A stretch of 64,000 nt of DNA from Bolinopsis microptera (taxonomy: Eukaryota > Ctenophora > Tentaculata > Lobata > Bolinopsidae), in contig NC_087081.1 of assembly GCF_026151205.1 (NCBI RefSeq), positions 18,150,859 to 18,214,858 of the forward strand, in the 5' to 3' direction. Every line of letters begins with the position of its first letter. The first letter of the stretch is position 1. Shown here piece by piece: positions 49,067 through 59,160 of this stretch. The notes below the pieces were generated by a model. It ran no database searches, had not been told where the DNA came from, and saw nothing but the letters and a program-made list of their open reading frames with translations. The position numbers were made by a program, and so were the translations under genes.

Positions 49067-49269
49067 CACAGGAGGGGCTAAGTGCAAAGAAACTGCTGCT
49101 CACTGCTGCTCACTGCTGCTCACTGCTGCTCACTGCTGCTGTCGCGCGCGCCCATAGCAGCAGTGAGCAGCAGTGATCAGCAGTGAGCAGCAGTGAGCAG
49201 CAGTGATCAGCAGTGAGCAGCAGTGAGCAGCAGTGAGCAGCAGTTTCTTTGCACTTAGCCCCTCCTGTG
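49067..49269. mobile_element. Inverted repeat with CTG/CAG-type arrays in its arms
   Basis: CACAGGAGGGGCTAAGTGCA and AAGAAACTGCTGCTCACTG start the left arm. The right arm is the complement, ending TTCTTTGCACTTAGCCCCTC and CTGTG. Between lie five CACTGCTGCT units, a GTCGCGCGCGCCC spacer and nine complementary GCAGCAGTGA units. The whole would fold into one hairpin, like a fold-back element; no target duplication was identified. Confidence 0.8.
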
Positions 49270-49571
49270 CGTTACGCAGTACGCTTAGACTCATGGCTAT
49301 GTGAAGCCACGTGACAACGCGCGCTTGCATGTGCTTGAGATCAAATACAAATTTTTGTTCCTTCCTTTCACTCGCTCTTTGCATTATGCTTTTTGATAAA
49401 CCTATTGATCAGTTCAAATGTGCGCGCGAGCACTTGCGTGGCTCAATTATCCAACACTCATATGTACATCTTAACAGGCAATGGTTCAATTTAATTATTG
49501 TAAGGGCACAGCCTGTCAAAAAGCCTTTTCACATAATCCGTCGACACCGCCTAAAGGTGACTGCATAATAA

Positions 49572-49632
49572 CAACATTGAACACATTGTCATCGGAAGCT
49601 TGCAGCTTCCGATGACAATGTGTTCAATGTTG
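49572..49632. repeat. Perfect 61-bp inverted repeat
   Basis: Arms of 29 bases, CAACATTGAACACATTGTCA plus TCGGAAGCT and the exact complement, are separated by TGC. It lies after an open frame with no domain. Confidence 0.95.
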
Positions 49633-49639
49633 GTTCTAA

Positions 49640-50454
49640 TCTGGTATCATGCTTGAGTTGGTTTTGGACCTCTTCATGCTTTTAATTTATTTATTATTGT
49701 TATTTGGTATTATGAACTAATATGTACATATAAATGCGGAATCTAAAAGTTAAGTGTATAGCGAGCATATTTAACAATTTTAAGCAATAATGTATTGCGA
49801 GCAGTTGATTCTCACGGGTGATACTTGTAAAATATCTGTTCCATATATTGACGAGTCCAACTCGGCGCGCGTCCTGGTAGGTTGTTAACCTACAAGTGGT
49901 TGCGAGAAGCATTATTCAATGAAACAATAAGTTTTCAATGAAACAATAAGTTTTCAATGAAACAATAAGTTTTATTTTACATTCTTTCATAAATAAAATA
50001 AGAGCTTAAACCACGAATTAGTTAACTAGAAGTAAACTTGAGGAAATATTCTTTAGTGGTTGTATATAATTATTTTAAAAACTTTATTTGTTAGTAATTT
50101 TATTATGGAAAGTGGTTGAATTTAGTGAGACAAGGTCAGTTTCTCTATTGTCTCAGAAAATTTCTACTTTACAGTAGGCAATGCTGAGTGCAGGAATGAC
50201 GGACCAAAACGCTTGGGGGCTAACAATGGCCCATTTACAAACCACTTCAGACATGGCAATGATGTCATTTATGCTTAATTCGTCTGAAACTGACCCTGCT
50301 GCACTTCTAACATTCTATAAAAATCTCTTCTAAAATAGGTATAAAAAATGCATAACACAAAACACACAAACAAAATGTTTATAATCCTTCTATAATAAAA
50401 TTCTATAGAACTTTTAAATTTCTATAAAACTAATAAACCTATATTATATATTCA
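49640..50454. other. No recognisable gene
   Basis: AT-rich sequence containing the second copy of the short dispersed repeat (49815-49890) and a triple GAAACAATAAGTTTTCAAT tandem at 49917-49975. Confidence 0.6.
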
Positions 50455-50784
50455 TTTTGCACCCAGAGAAATAAAACAAAAGTTAATAAAACAAAAGTTA
50501 AATTTATTACCAATTATTCAATCAATACATATCATAAATTCTAATATTGGAAACACGATGCAGGATGGATGTCTTAAACTATAATTGAAAGATGTGATTA
50601 CAGAGGTAGTTTCGATATTATGTTCATGACAAGGTATGGGGCTGCTGCAAGTTATATTTTGCTAAGATATTACCGCTTTTTCAAGCTTAAGTAATCTAGG
50701 CAAGGTCAATTTTAAAGTTTTTGAATTTTGTCGAACGCTGTTTAAGGCTAAGTTCCAGTCATTTGGTTCTCCTTCCGTTTAAGT

Positions 50785-51490
50785 GCGAGTGATGGTGATT
50801 TTTATGGATGATTTGAGGTGATTGGGCTTATAACAGGTGAATGTCATGTAGTTAGCATGAGATTTTGTCGTACTGTATTCCATATTGTCCCTGCTCTGTA
50901 TATGTAGCTGTCTGATGGTTTAGGTGTGAGAATGAGTGTCTCTTTGCCAAGTCTGCCAGATTTTTCAAAGAGGGAGTATAGTGATATAGGAGTTCTATAT
51001 TTCAAGACCTTGAAGATGTCATTAATACAATGGTAGAAGTACAGATTATGCACATTCATGATTTCATGGGTGTCGAAGATGGGTTTTGTATGCTCCTTTC
51101 TGTAGAATTCCTTGCCCAGGATTTGCTCCCCGTAGGGTCTGCATCGTGCACTAGTTTTAAATTTATCCAAGTATGCTTCTTTATCTCCAAACATTATGCG
51201 GGCACACATTTTCTGTGCTTTGAACAGAGGTTCAAGTTTTCTGTTAGATGCCCCTCGGCCTCCCCAGACAGTTATACCATATGCAAGATAGCTTTCAAAC
51301 AGAGTGTGATACAGATCTTTATGAGTGATGTGGGAATGTTATCTTTAATTCTATTTAGCATGCCACAGCAGCTGGCTAGTTTTTTGCTAATTTCCTTCTA
51401 TGTGCGTTCCAGTTTAGGTCTTCATCGATTGTTACACCTAAGAATTTAGTTTCATGTACTCTCTCCAAAAGTATGCCATTGATATTGATT
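50785..51490 (-). pseudogene. LINE family C RT thumb and C-terminus, after the hAT insertion
   Basis: HETKFLGVTIDEDLNWNAHR leads on to a broken stretch and then to the frame 50844-51209, starting CARIMFGDKEAYLDKFKTSA. At least one frame change separates the two. The plus-strand frame at 51030-51449 is its shadow. Confidence 0.8.
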
Positions 51491-51498
51491 ACTTGATC

Positions 51499-51965
51499 CA
51501 GTAATCGACCGGGATTCCCGGCGCCGTGAAATCCCGGCGCCGGGGGAGCTATTTCTTCCCAGCCCCGGCCCCGGCCGATTTTCAATTTTTGCCTGTGAAT
51601 TTGGCCGGGAATTTTTGATCGAAATCGGCCTAAAACTTTCATATAAATCTTAAAATGGATTTTCAATTTTGAAAGGATGATGTCCAGAGGCCAACTTTTA
51701 TTTACTGTTTCAGCTGAACAAAATTATTTTATCAAAATATATTATATGAAATCTGATTACCTTCTAAACTGCTCAATTGATACGAACATTATATTGTCAT
51801 GTAAAAATAAGTTCAGATCCTAAGTCCTGAAAAGTTCTAACTTGACCGTTGATTTATTAAATTCATGGCCCCGGCCCCGGCCAAATTCCAGAACGGCCAA
51901 TTCCCGGCCCCGGCAAAATTTGGACATTCCCGGCCCCGGCCAAATCCTACCCCGGTCGTTTACTG
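51499..51965. mobile_element. Non-autonomous hAT transposon nested in the LINE
   Basis: The left end is CAGTAATCGACCGGG and the right end is CCCGGTCGTTTACTG, inverted with one mismatch. An exact 8-bp target duplication ACTTGATC lies at 51491-51498 and 51966-51973. It splits the LINE RT frame between SDQV and INGILLERVH. The interior is rich in CCCCGGCC near both ends and AT-rich in the middle. It has no transposase and needs an autonomous hAT partner. Confidence 0.92.
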
Positions 51966-51973
51966 ACTTGATC

Positions 51974-52330
51974 AGAGGGTGTATCTTCATCTTTGTTGGA
52001 TCGAGAGTTTGAGAATTCAAGGTAACAGCTCTTGCCAGTGTTTATGTGAAGTTTATTGGCAAGCATGTAGCGGTGTACGGAACTTAGGACTTCATTGGCT
52101 TTTTTGTATGCTAGGCTTTTACTTTTTGCAGCGACGAAGATATTTGTGTCATCAGCAAATAGAACAAATTTAGAGTTCTTTTCAGAGTTTGTAAGATCGT
52201 TTATGTAAATTAAGAACAGAAGGGGCCCTAAGCAGATCCCTTGTGGCACTCCAAAAAGCACAGGTAGAGTATCAGATATTTCATTGAGCACACCAACAGG
52301 ATCCGGAAAAGTCATTGTGGCACTCGGGTC
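51974..52330 (-). pseudogene. LINE family C reverse transcriptase, fragment before the hAT insertion
   Basis: An open stretch with GVPQGICLGPLLFLIYINDL, then KFVLFADDTNIFVAAKSKSL and ANKLHINTGKSCYLEFS. The FADD box with its catalytic Asp pair is present. The frame resumes on the other side of the hAT element at 51490 with INGILLERVHETKFLGVTID. Confidence 0.85.
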
Positions 52331-52621
52331 CTTGGTATTGTCGTCGGTATATTGTCCATTACCTACGTTCTGCTTTCATAGTTTAAACAATAGTGAGTTC
52401 TAAACATAAATATAACAGCTTTAAACCGACTAAGTATGAATGAATGAAATACCTGACAATCTACACTCCTATAAAAATTAAAAAAGCAAGCATGAGTAAC
52501 TCGTAGTGATGTATGATTTCTAAAAACTTTAAATTAAATTTGGCGCTCACAGGTCCTCATGATCATGTGATCGCTGCATGAGGTTCTGTAAATGCGCAGG
52601 GCACCTTCGAGCTTATATTAT

Positions 52622-53432
52622 TCACCTTACTTACCTTACTTATTCCAAACAAGTTCCAGAACATGTAGCCAAACTATGCGGGTCCCCCGACACAAACTTG
52701 ACATTTCTAAACACAATTTTGTCGTCAAAGGTACGACTATATGGAACAGTTTGATTGATAAAATATTCGACAAATGCACTCCTAATGAAAACAATGTCAT
52801 GGTCCCTGGCTCTAGTAAATTTTCCGACCTTTCCTCCCCCATCTCAATTATCAAGAGCCGTATCAAAAAGCTGTTACTGGAAACCCAGCAATTGACAACA
52901 CCTGGGCGTGAAATTGAGTGGCTCCCCCTAAATAGCTGGGGCATTGAACCAGCTTAGTCAATCAGCATCCCATCCCTTGCATACAATTAATTACAAAAGC
53001 GCTAATTATACCTGTTTCAAAAGCATCCTGTCTGGAAGTTCCCTGACTGCCGTGTGAATCTTTGGATCTATTTTTGGATCTATTTTTATATTGATATGAT
53101 TTTTATATACCTATATATCCATCGCATAATTTCCATGTCCGCCTGAACAAACCTGGCACCATCAAATCTTACCTCTAGAAACCCCAGAACAAATCAAGCC
53201 TAGTCTGAATTCAAAACTAGTTGACCAGCTACGTACAGTTTCCTGGACAACTGGAACCTTTTTGGGCCATGCACAAGCCAATAGCATGTATGGTCCTGCA
53301 GTGGGGTCTCCTTGTCCTTGGATCTGTGTTTTGATCCGTCTTTTCTTAAAATTTTCAATTTGTGTCACTTAGACTCACCTATTAAATGTTGATCGACACC
53401 ACTGGTCCTAGTTAGATTTAGCCAATGCACGA
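52622..53432 (+). mobile_element. LINE family B, copy 3, opposite orientation
   Basis: The same C-terminus as copy 2 (FQTSSRTCSQTMRVPRHKLD to PGREIEWLPLNSWGIEPA) is followed by the same 3' untranslated sequence. Similarity stops at GCCAATGCACGAC, before the tail present in copies 1 and 2, so the 3' end is missing as well as the 5' end. This is unusual for a LINE insertion and suggests later rearrangement. Confidence 0.8.
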
Positions 53433-53639
53433 CTCATCATCACACATGTTACAAACTATCATCGCAACATGTGTGAAAATATTATATAAAAAACTATTTC
53501 ACCAACCAACATTAATTAAAATTATCAAAAAAAAAAAATTTTTTAAACCCCAAAAAATAATTTTTAAAAAACCAATTTCATCAAAAAACAATCCTATTTT
53601 TAAAACTTCCAGTGGAAATAAGATTTATAAAACGCTTTC

Positions 53640-53692
53640 CCCCCCCCCCCGCCCTCCCCCCCCCCCCCCCCCCCCCCTCCACCCCCCCCCTG
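53640..53692. repeat. Poly-C tract
   Basis: Long C runs broken by single G, T or A. The preceding 200 bases are a low-complexity A/T mix. The proline- and glycine-rich frames here are artefacts. Confidence 0.9.
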
Positions 53693-54065
53693 ACGGCATG
53701 CGAAATCCCCAAAGATGCAATTGTTATGTTTCTCTTTATTACTGACATTAACTGGGCTCCACCTCATCTTCATGCTACTAAACAAACTTCATTAGAAACT
53801 TCCAAAAAAAGCATCATTTGTAATACTTTTAGAAATCATATCAATCTTATATCCTTCTAATTTTAATGTAAAATCCTAAAACTGTCACAGAGTTCTTGAC
53901 GTCCGGAGGGGAGTTTGTTCCAATTGGAATAACTCGCTCGGGAGAAAAGACTTCTGGTATTCTTGACCTTTGTTACACTTTTACTACATTATTGGATGAA
54001 ACCAGATTAAGACCTGATCTGCTTGGTCTGAATCAAAGTCTGAAACCATAATCTGTCATATCATT

Positions 54066-55330
54066 TTATAACCTTAAAGCTTCAATAAGGTCCCCACAGT
54101 ATCGCCCGCTCTTGCCAGCGTTGTCAATCGAGGATTTCAGTCTACGGCTGTAACGGAGCGTACCCACATCATCAATCAGACGGGTAAACCGCCTTGGACG
54201 CTCTCCAGCTCCAAAAACAGTCCCCAACTTTCCATGAGACGCAGAGGTGGATTCCACCAATTGGACACATACTCAAGATGGAGGTCATATTAAAGCTTTA
54301 TATATAGCAATCATAACACCTTTTCTCTAATAACTAATTCTTAACAATCAACAAATCATACGATTTGCCTTTGCGATACATGCTTTGATCTGTTCGGTCC
54401 AAAGCAGGGAGATATGGGTAATTACCCCAAAATCTTTTTCCTGTGCAGATACTTCAGTTCTATACCATTTTACCTTATAATTTAAATTAGGATTGTTGTT
54501 AAAATTAATGTGCATCACTGTGCACTTGGCAGGATTAAATTGTAAAAAAGCCAAATACTTTCCCAAACTTCTAATTCTTCGATATCTTCAGCAACACTAC
54601 CGTGGTTCGCTGCATTTCCAATTAATTTAAGGCATCATCAGCAAATAACTTTATTTTATTTTTTACAAAGTCTAGGAATCATTAATATACTTGAATGAAT
54701 AGGAGAGGGCTAGAACTGAACACCTGAGGATCACCAGATAAAACAGTTTTAACTCGGTCCATTGTCCTTCTACAGAAACCCTCACATAGTCCTGTCTGTC
54801 AGAAAATCTTTTATAACATTAAAACCTTTCCTTGACACCAAAGCCCTTCCAATTTAGAACAGAAGTCTAAAAGTGGGGGGACTGTGTCGAATGCCTTACT
54901 AAAATCAAAGTATAGAAGATCAACCGGGGCAACCTTCATCTAAAATGTCAAGAATGTCATAAATGTCTCTAAAAGATTAGATAAAACACGATTTACCCTA
55001 ACACACAATCCATGCTGATGCTTTCGAAATTCGATGTTCTAAAAAATTTAATACCATGTGCTCTCACCAACTTTTCATTACACTTTGCACATAATACACG
55101 TTTAATGAAACTGGTATTATTTAAGGGGTTCCGTTTTAATACCCTTTTTTAACAATGCGACACAGATGCAGATGATCACACTGCAGGTTAAGATCTGTTA
55201 TATGACACTTTTGAATTAATTTAGGGCAAATGCTTCAACAAAATGTTTTGTCATAAGCTAGCGATTTCACAACTCGGATGGAACACCATCCGTGACCAGA
55301 ACTCTTTAAAATGTTAAGCTTTAAAGTTGC
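54066..55330 (-). pseudogene. LINE family D reverse transcriptase and C-terminus, decayed
   Basis: Frame pieces read LYFDFSKAFDTVPP (near 54910), an ADD remnant near 54625, QFNPAKCTVMHINFNN with EKDFGVITHISLLW and QIKACIAKANRM (54360-54560), and RRFTRLIDDVGTLRYSRRLK (54120-54230). Several frame changes and stops are present. Confidence 0.75.
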
Positions 55331-55846
55331 TTTTTTTTATATAATCAGAAAACTGCTGACTCTATCATCAATTATCAATATCATCAATTACTCTCATTGT
55401 CAGGTTTAATTTCTCAGTTTTAGGGAGAGGGCCAGGTGGTTCACGCACAAAACACAGAGCTAAAGGCTAACTTGCGAGTACCTCAGCTGACTCAGTTGAA
55501 CAATCTGTGCGTGTTACTCTCCTCTATCTAAAGAAAAACCACACTTGATTGAATTTGGACGTTTATTTCGTAAATAAGAGTATAAAGGACTTACAATTCT
55601 GCCTTTGATTAGATGTAATTTTCTTTTCCATATCTCTTAACTTTAGCTTTAATTTTGCTTCTTCATAAGTATGTTGTTGTAATTGCATAACTAAAAATTA
55701 ACATCAGATGGATTAATATCAAACTCAGCCATGCTTTATCTTTATTCTTTTCATTCGGTTTAAGTGCAGATGTACTCCATGGCAACTTGAACAGGGTCTG
55801 TGGAGCGAGATTTTACGAAGCGTCGGAAAAGCTGCAAGAAACAGTA

Positions 55847-56150
55847 AGTCTGGCGGGGGGCCCGGCGGAGTCCCGCCAAGCACTCCGCCGGAGTCCGCGG
55901 CGGACCGGAGTCCGCCTAGTGGCTTAGTCCGCGCGGAAACTCCGCCGAGCCGCCGCGGAGCCGCTCGGAGTCCGCGGCGGACTTTAAAGTCCGCTCGGAG
56001 TCCACTCGGCTCCACTCGGAGTCCGCCAAAATGTACTCGAGTCCACTGTAAATACATTTTGGCGGAGCACCGCCGGAGTCCGCTCGGAGTCCGCCCGGAG
56101 TCCGGCGGCTCCGCCGCGGACTCGACTCCGCGACGGATAGTGCCGTAACA
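55847..56150. repeat. GC-rich palindromic insertion in LINE family D
   Basis: Dense direct and inverted copies of CGGAGTCCGC and GCCGCGGA lie in otherwise AT-rich DNA, with LINE sequence on both sides. The ends CAGTAAGTCTGGCG and CGCGACGGATAGTG are weakly inverted, but the flanks show no 8-bp duplication, so a hAT assignment is not supported. Confidence 0.7.
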
Positions 56151-56159
56151 TCATCACAC

Positions 56160-56870
56160 ATGCATACAAAGTATCAAATCACTATATGGGAAAATATAAA
56201 TATCTTACCACCAAAATTAAGTACCATGTTAATCCACTATCATTAAAAATATCCACATATACTTCTGTTCAATAGTTAAAAATTGATTTTACTAAAAATG
56301 TTATCATTTATACTTCCATTTACCCATGATACAGTAGGTAAATTGAAATCTCCTATATATAATAAGGATCGTTTCAGAATTATTCTTTTCACTACATATA
56401 CCCTTGATACAAAGATACAAGATAGTAATGTATTGTTCTGTTCTAAATTTAAAGAAGTTGATCTATAAATACAACAAATATTAATTGATCCACCAGATGT
56501 GTTAATACTAACAGCTAAAGAGTCTGGTGCACTTATAAAATAGCTTACTAAAGAAGCATTACATTGTTCTTGATATAAATGATAGAACCACCACCCCCAC
56601 TAATAATATTGGTTGAATTGTCAATCTTAAAATCTCTATCCTTCCTAAATATATTAAACCATCAATACAAATTTCAGCATCCAGAATGTCACTATTAAAA
56701 CGAGTTTCTGTTATGCAAATCACATCAATAGATTTACATACTGATAAAATACATTTAAGTTCGTCAATTTTATTAAAAAGTCCATTAGCATTGGTATAAA
56801 ATATATTCAAGCCTTTACTGATTCTCCTTTCGTCTTTTCCGACCTTTTCTTCTCTGCTTCTAACCGTCTC
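56160..56870 (-). pseudogene. LINE family D endonuclease region
   Basis: LNIFYTNANGLFNKIDELKC and DVICITETRFNSDIL give the N-terminal blocks with the catalytic Glu in ITET. After frame changes GDFNLPTVSWVNGSI appears near 56330. The PTR block is lost at or near the GC-rich insertion. Confidence 0.75.
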
Positions 56871-56889
56871 TTCTTCCTCTCCTTTCTGG

Positions 56890-57705
56890 CTAAAAATGGA
56901 TCTCACAGTCTGCTCTACACAGGTCCTGATTGATCCAGTATTCCTTCGATTCCTTCCAGCCTTTACCAAAGTTAGAGTAATGATTTACTGACTTTTCGTC
57001 GACTGTCTGTATGATGAGAGGTCGACAGTAGTCAGGGTTGTCGGGATCAACTTTTCCAATGCGATGGCAGCTAACAATGTCGTCTTTCTTCATTTTGAGT
57101 GCTTCTATGCAGAAAGAGACATCATCTTTCTGACGCTGCTGAGAGTTGTTCTTCTTACTCTCTGGAACCTTCAGAACACATAAGTTATGTTTCCTTCTGT
57201 TCCTTTCAAATGCATCCGTGTGCATCTTGGTCTGCACTTTAGCAATAACATTTTCTGATGTCTGAGAGTTGCTCAGATCTTCTATTACTGTCCTCTGAGA
57301 TTTTGCTGTAATGTCCAAGTAAAGTTGCACAGCTTTGTTGACAGTTTTATCTGTGCTTCCTTTAATAGCTTCCTTAATCGAGTTAGTCAGGGCTGGGGTC
57401 AAATGTTGGAGTTCCTCTTTGATAATAGCCCTGACAGCCCCGTTTTCCTTAGTGTCAGCTGAGGTATGAGGCGCCACAAAACAGTATGGGCACTTCCAGT
57501 TCGTTAGATTCTGTAACATCTCGTTTGTTAAGCCAGATAAACCAACACAACTCAGGTGCCAAATTAATTGGCAAGCTTCGCATTCAACTGATAGTTCTTC
57601 TGACATTTAAACATCACATTGGCAGTATCTTTCCTCCGACACTGGGACATTATCAACAGATGAATCCTTAGGTGGATTTGTCTTTACTCCATTTTTACTT
57701 GCCAT
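56890..57705 (-). pseudogene. LINE family D ORF1: PHD finger plus conserved ORF1 core
   Basis: Start chosen at 57705: MASKNGVKTNPPKDSSVD. A single stop at codon 33 splits off the first Cys pair (YCQCDV). After it the PHD finger continues with VECEACQLIWHLSCVGLSG and WKCPYCF, giving the C4-H-C3 pattern. A helical region follows, then NLCVLKVPESKKNN, VSFCIEALKMKKDDIVSCHR, RIGKVDP and CRPLIIQTVD, typical of PHD-bearing LINE ORF1 proteins. The frame breaks near KEYWINQ. PHD fingers in LINE ORF1 are known; their role is unclear. Confidence 0.75.
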
Positions 57706-58000
57706 CCCTGATGCCTGAACTCAAATTATTTATTATATTATATTTAAAAGTATTAAAACTTATTATACAACTTAAACTTTTTTGACTGGTTCAAATGCTT
57801 TAATGGCCTTCAAATCAGCATGAAAAAATAAAAATTGGCCAAGGAATAGGAGTTTTAGAGCCTAAAATTTGGACCCCCAAGTGTTGTCAAAAACGCAATT
57901 ATTTAGTTTTTGAGTCTTGACACCATTTTACGGTTATACGAGTTCCTGCCAACTATAAATGATACAGCAGTACTATTAATAACACCACTGACACAGAAGA

Positions 58001-58229
58001 GCTGAAACCAGGTTTTCGATCAAACGCTGCCATTTGAAGTCAAACGTCGCCAACAGTTGCTCTCGTCCAATGAAATCGCTGCATTTTGCCTGCCATTATG
58101 CATAATTGAATTACATATATTCGTATGCAAAGCTTGGCTTTCATAATGCAGCGATTTCATTGGACGAGAGCAACTGTTGGCGACGTTTGACTACAAATGG
58201 CAATGTTTGATCGAAAACCTGGTTTCAGC
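58001..58229. mobile_element. Fold-back element with 84-bp arms
   Basis: GCTGAAACCAGGTTTTCGAT and the following sequence to ATCGCTGCAT are mirrored as the complement from ATGCAGCGATTTCATTGGAC to GGTTTCAGC. The central loop is about 60 bases and carries no gene. No clear target duplication. Confidence 0.85.
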
Positions 58230-59160
58230 TCCCCCAGCTGACTGATTAGACAAAACATAAAATGTAAAATCAAAAATAGAAACAAAAAATTGGTGCGCCG
58301 CGCATATTTTAATTAACGCGCCGCGCGCTAATTTTGTACTTAAACTGACTTATGCCGCACTGTAAATTCGAGCACTACATAAACCCAGGAAACCTTACCG
58401 TTAGGGGCCTAACTTCGAAAATAAAAGAGATAGAAACGTTTGGTTTTCAACAAAATGTTTGCCTTATCACTTATAAAAATTACGTTTGTGCTCCCCAGGA
58501 GGAAAATTCATGACAATGTAGATTTTGAACTATCGCAAAAAGTCATATTTTAAGCCTTATAAAACTGCGCAGCTTTAACTTTGCAGATTTTTGTTCTCTG
58601 ATTAGCTGAATCGTAGCACGTGGTACGTGGTGAAATTGCATTTTTGGAATAATTGAAGCGTGCAAATGTGAAATGCAATGAACTAACAAGCGCGCGCGGA
58701 GTTCAACAAGCTGTGAAGAGGCTATCACCTGTAATAATATCGCCAGCCAGTAAGGTCTGCTGGGAACAACTAGTTATGTTGAATCCCTTATATTTATTTT
58801 CCATAAACTTTCAGATTTACTTTTTACTTTTTTTTACTGGGCGGCGCTCAGCCCGTCATTCCGCCGAATCTTTATTATGTTTATGAACATAATAGCCTGG
58901 GGTCCCCAGGTAAACGTTTTTGAATTTTACTTGGGGATCCAAGGCTTTGTGTTTATTATGTAAACACACCAATTAAAAATATTATTAATATGACTGCAAA
59001 GCTTAAATATTACCCTGAAGCAATTATTACTTCGAAAAAATTTGCACAAGTTCTTTAAAACAATCTACACCAAATTATGGCAATATTTAAAACGAAACTT
59101 CGGTTTTCAGCATAAACATCGTTTTTAGCAAAATATTGTAGGTTCCTAGCAAGTTCTCAA
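58230..59160. other. No recognisable gene
   Basis: A GCGCCGCGC motif is present in inverted form at 58296-58330, and a GGGGTCCCCAGG palindrome near 58903. No coding support. Confidence 0.5.

Larger units (their letters stand above)
50455..52380 (-). mobile_element. LINE (family C, related to B), 5'-truncated and interrupted by a hAT element
   Basis: The minus strand reads an RT from VLFGVPQGICLGPLLFLIYI and FVLFADDTNIF to FLGVTIDEDLNWNAHRRKLA, then the C-terminal region CRPYGEQILGKEFYRKEHTK and PIFDTHEIMNVHNLY, ending near 50785. Only motifs from GVPQG onward remain, so the 5' part is lost near 52380. The 3' end has two copies of AACTTTTGTTTTATT at 50460-50495, like the paired tail of family B. 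A frame change lies in the poorly conserved stretch 51210-51380. Confidence 0.85.
53890..57705 (-). mobile_element. LINE (family D) with PHD-type ORF1, broken
   Basis: Minus-strand order: ORF1 with a PHD finger (57705-56890), endonuclease (56860-56160), a GC-rich insertion, a linker containing KNKDKAW (around 55750), the reverse transcriptase (about 55330-54600) with LYFDFSKAFDTV, and a C-terminal part with FNPAKCTVMHI near 54520. It is a CR1/Rex-like non-LTR element. The 3' two thirds are much more decayed than ORF1, with many frame changes. Confidence 0.75.

Noticed and set aside
55847-56150. hAT assignment for the GC-rich insertion
   Set aside because: The ends are only weakly inverted and the flanking eight bases do not match.
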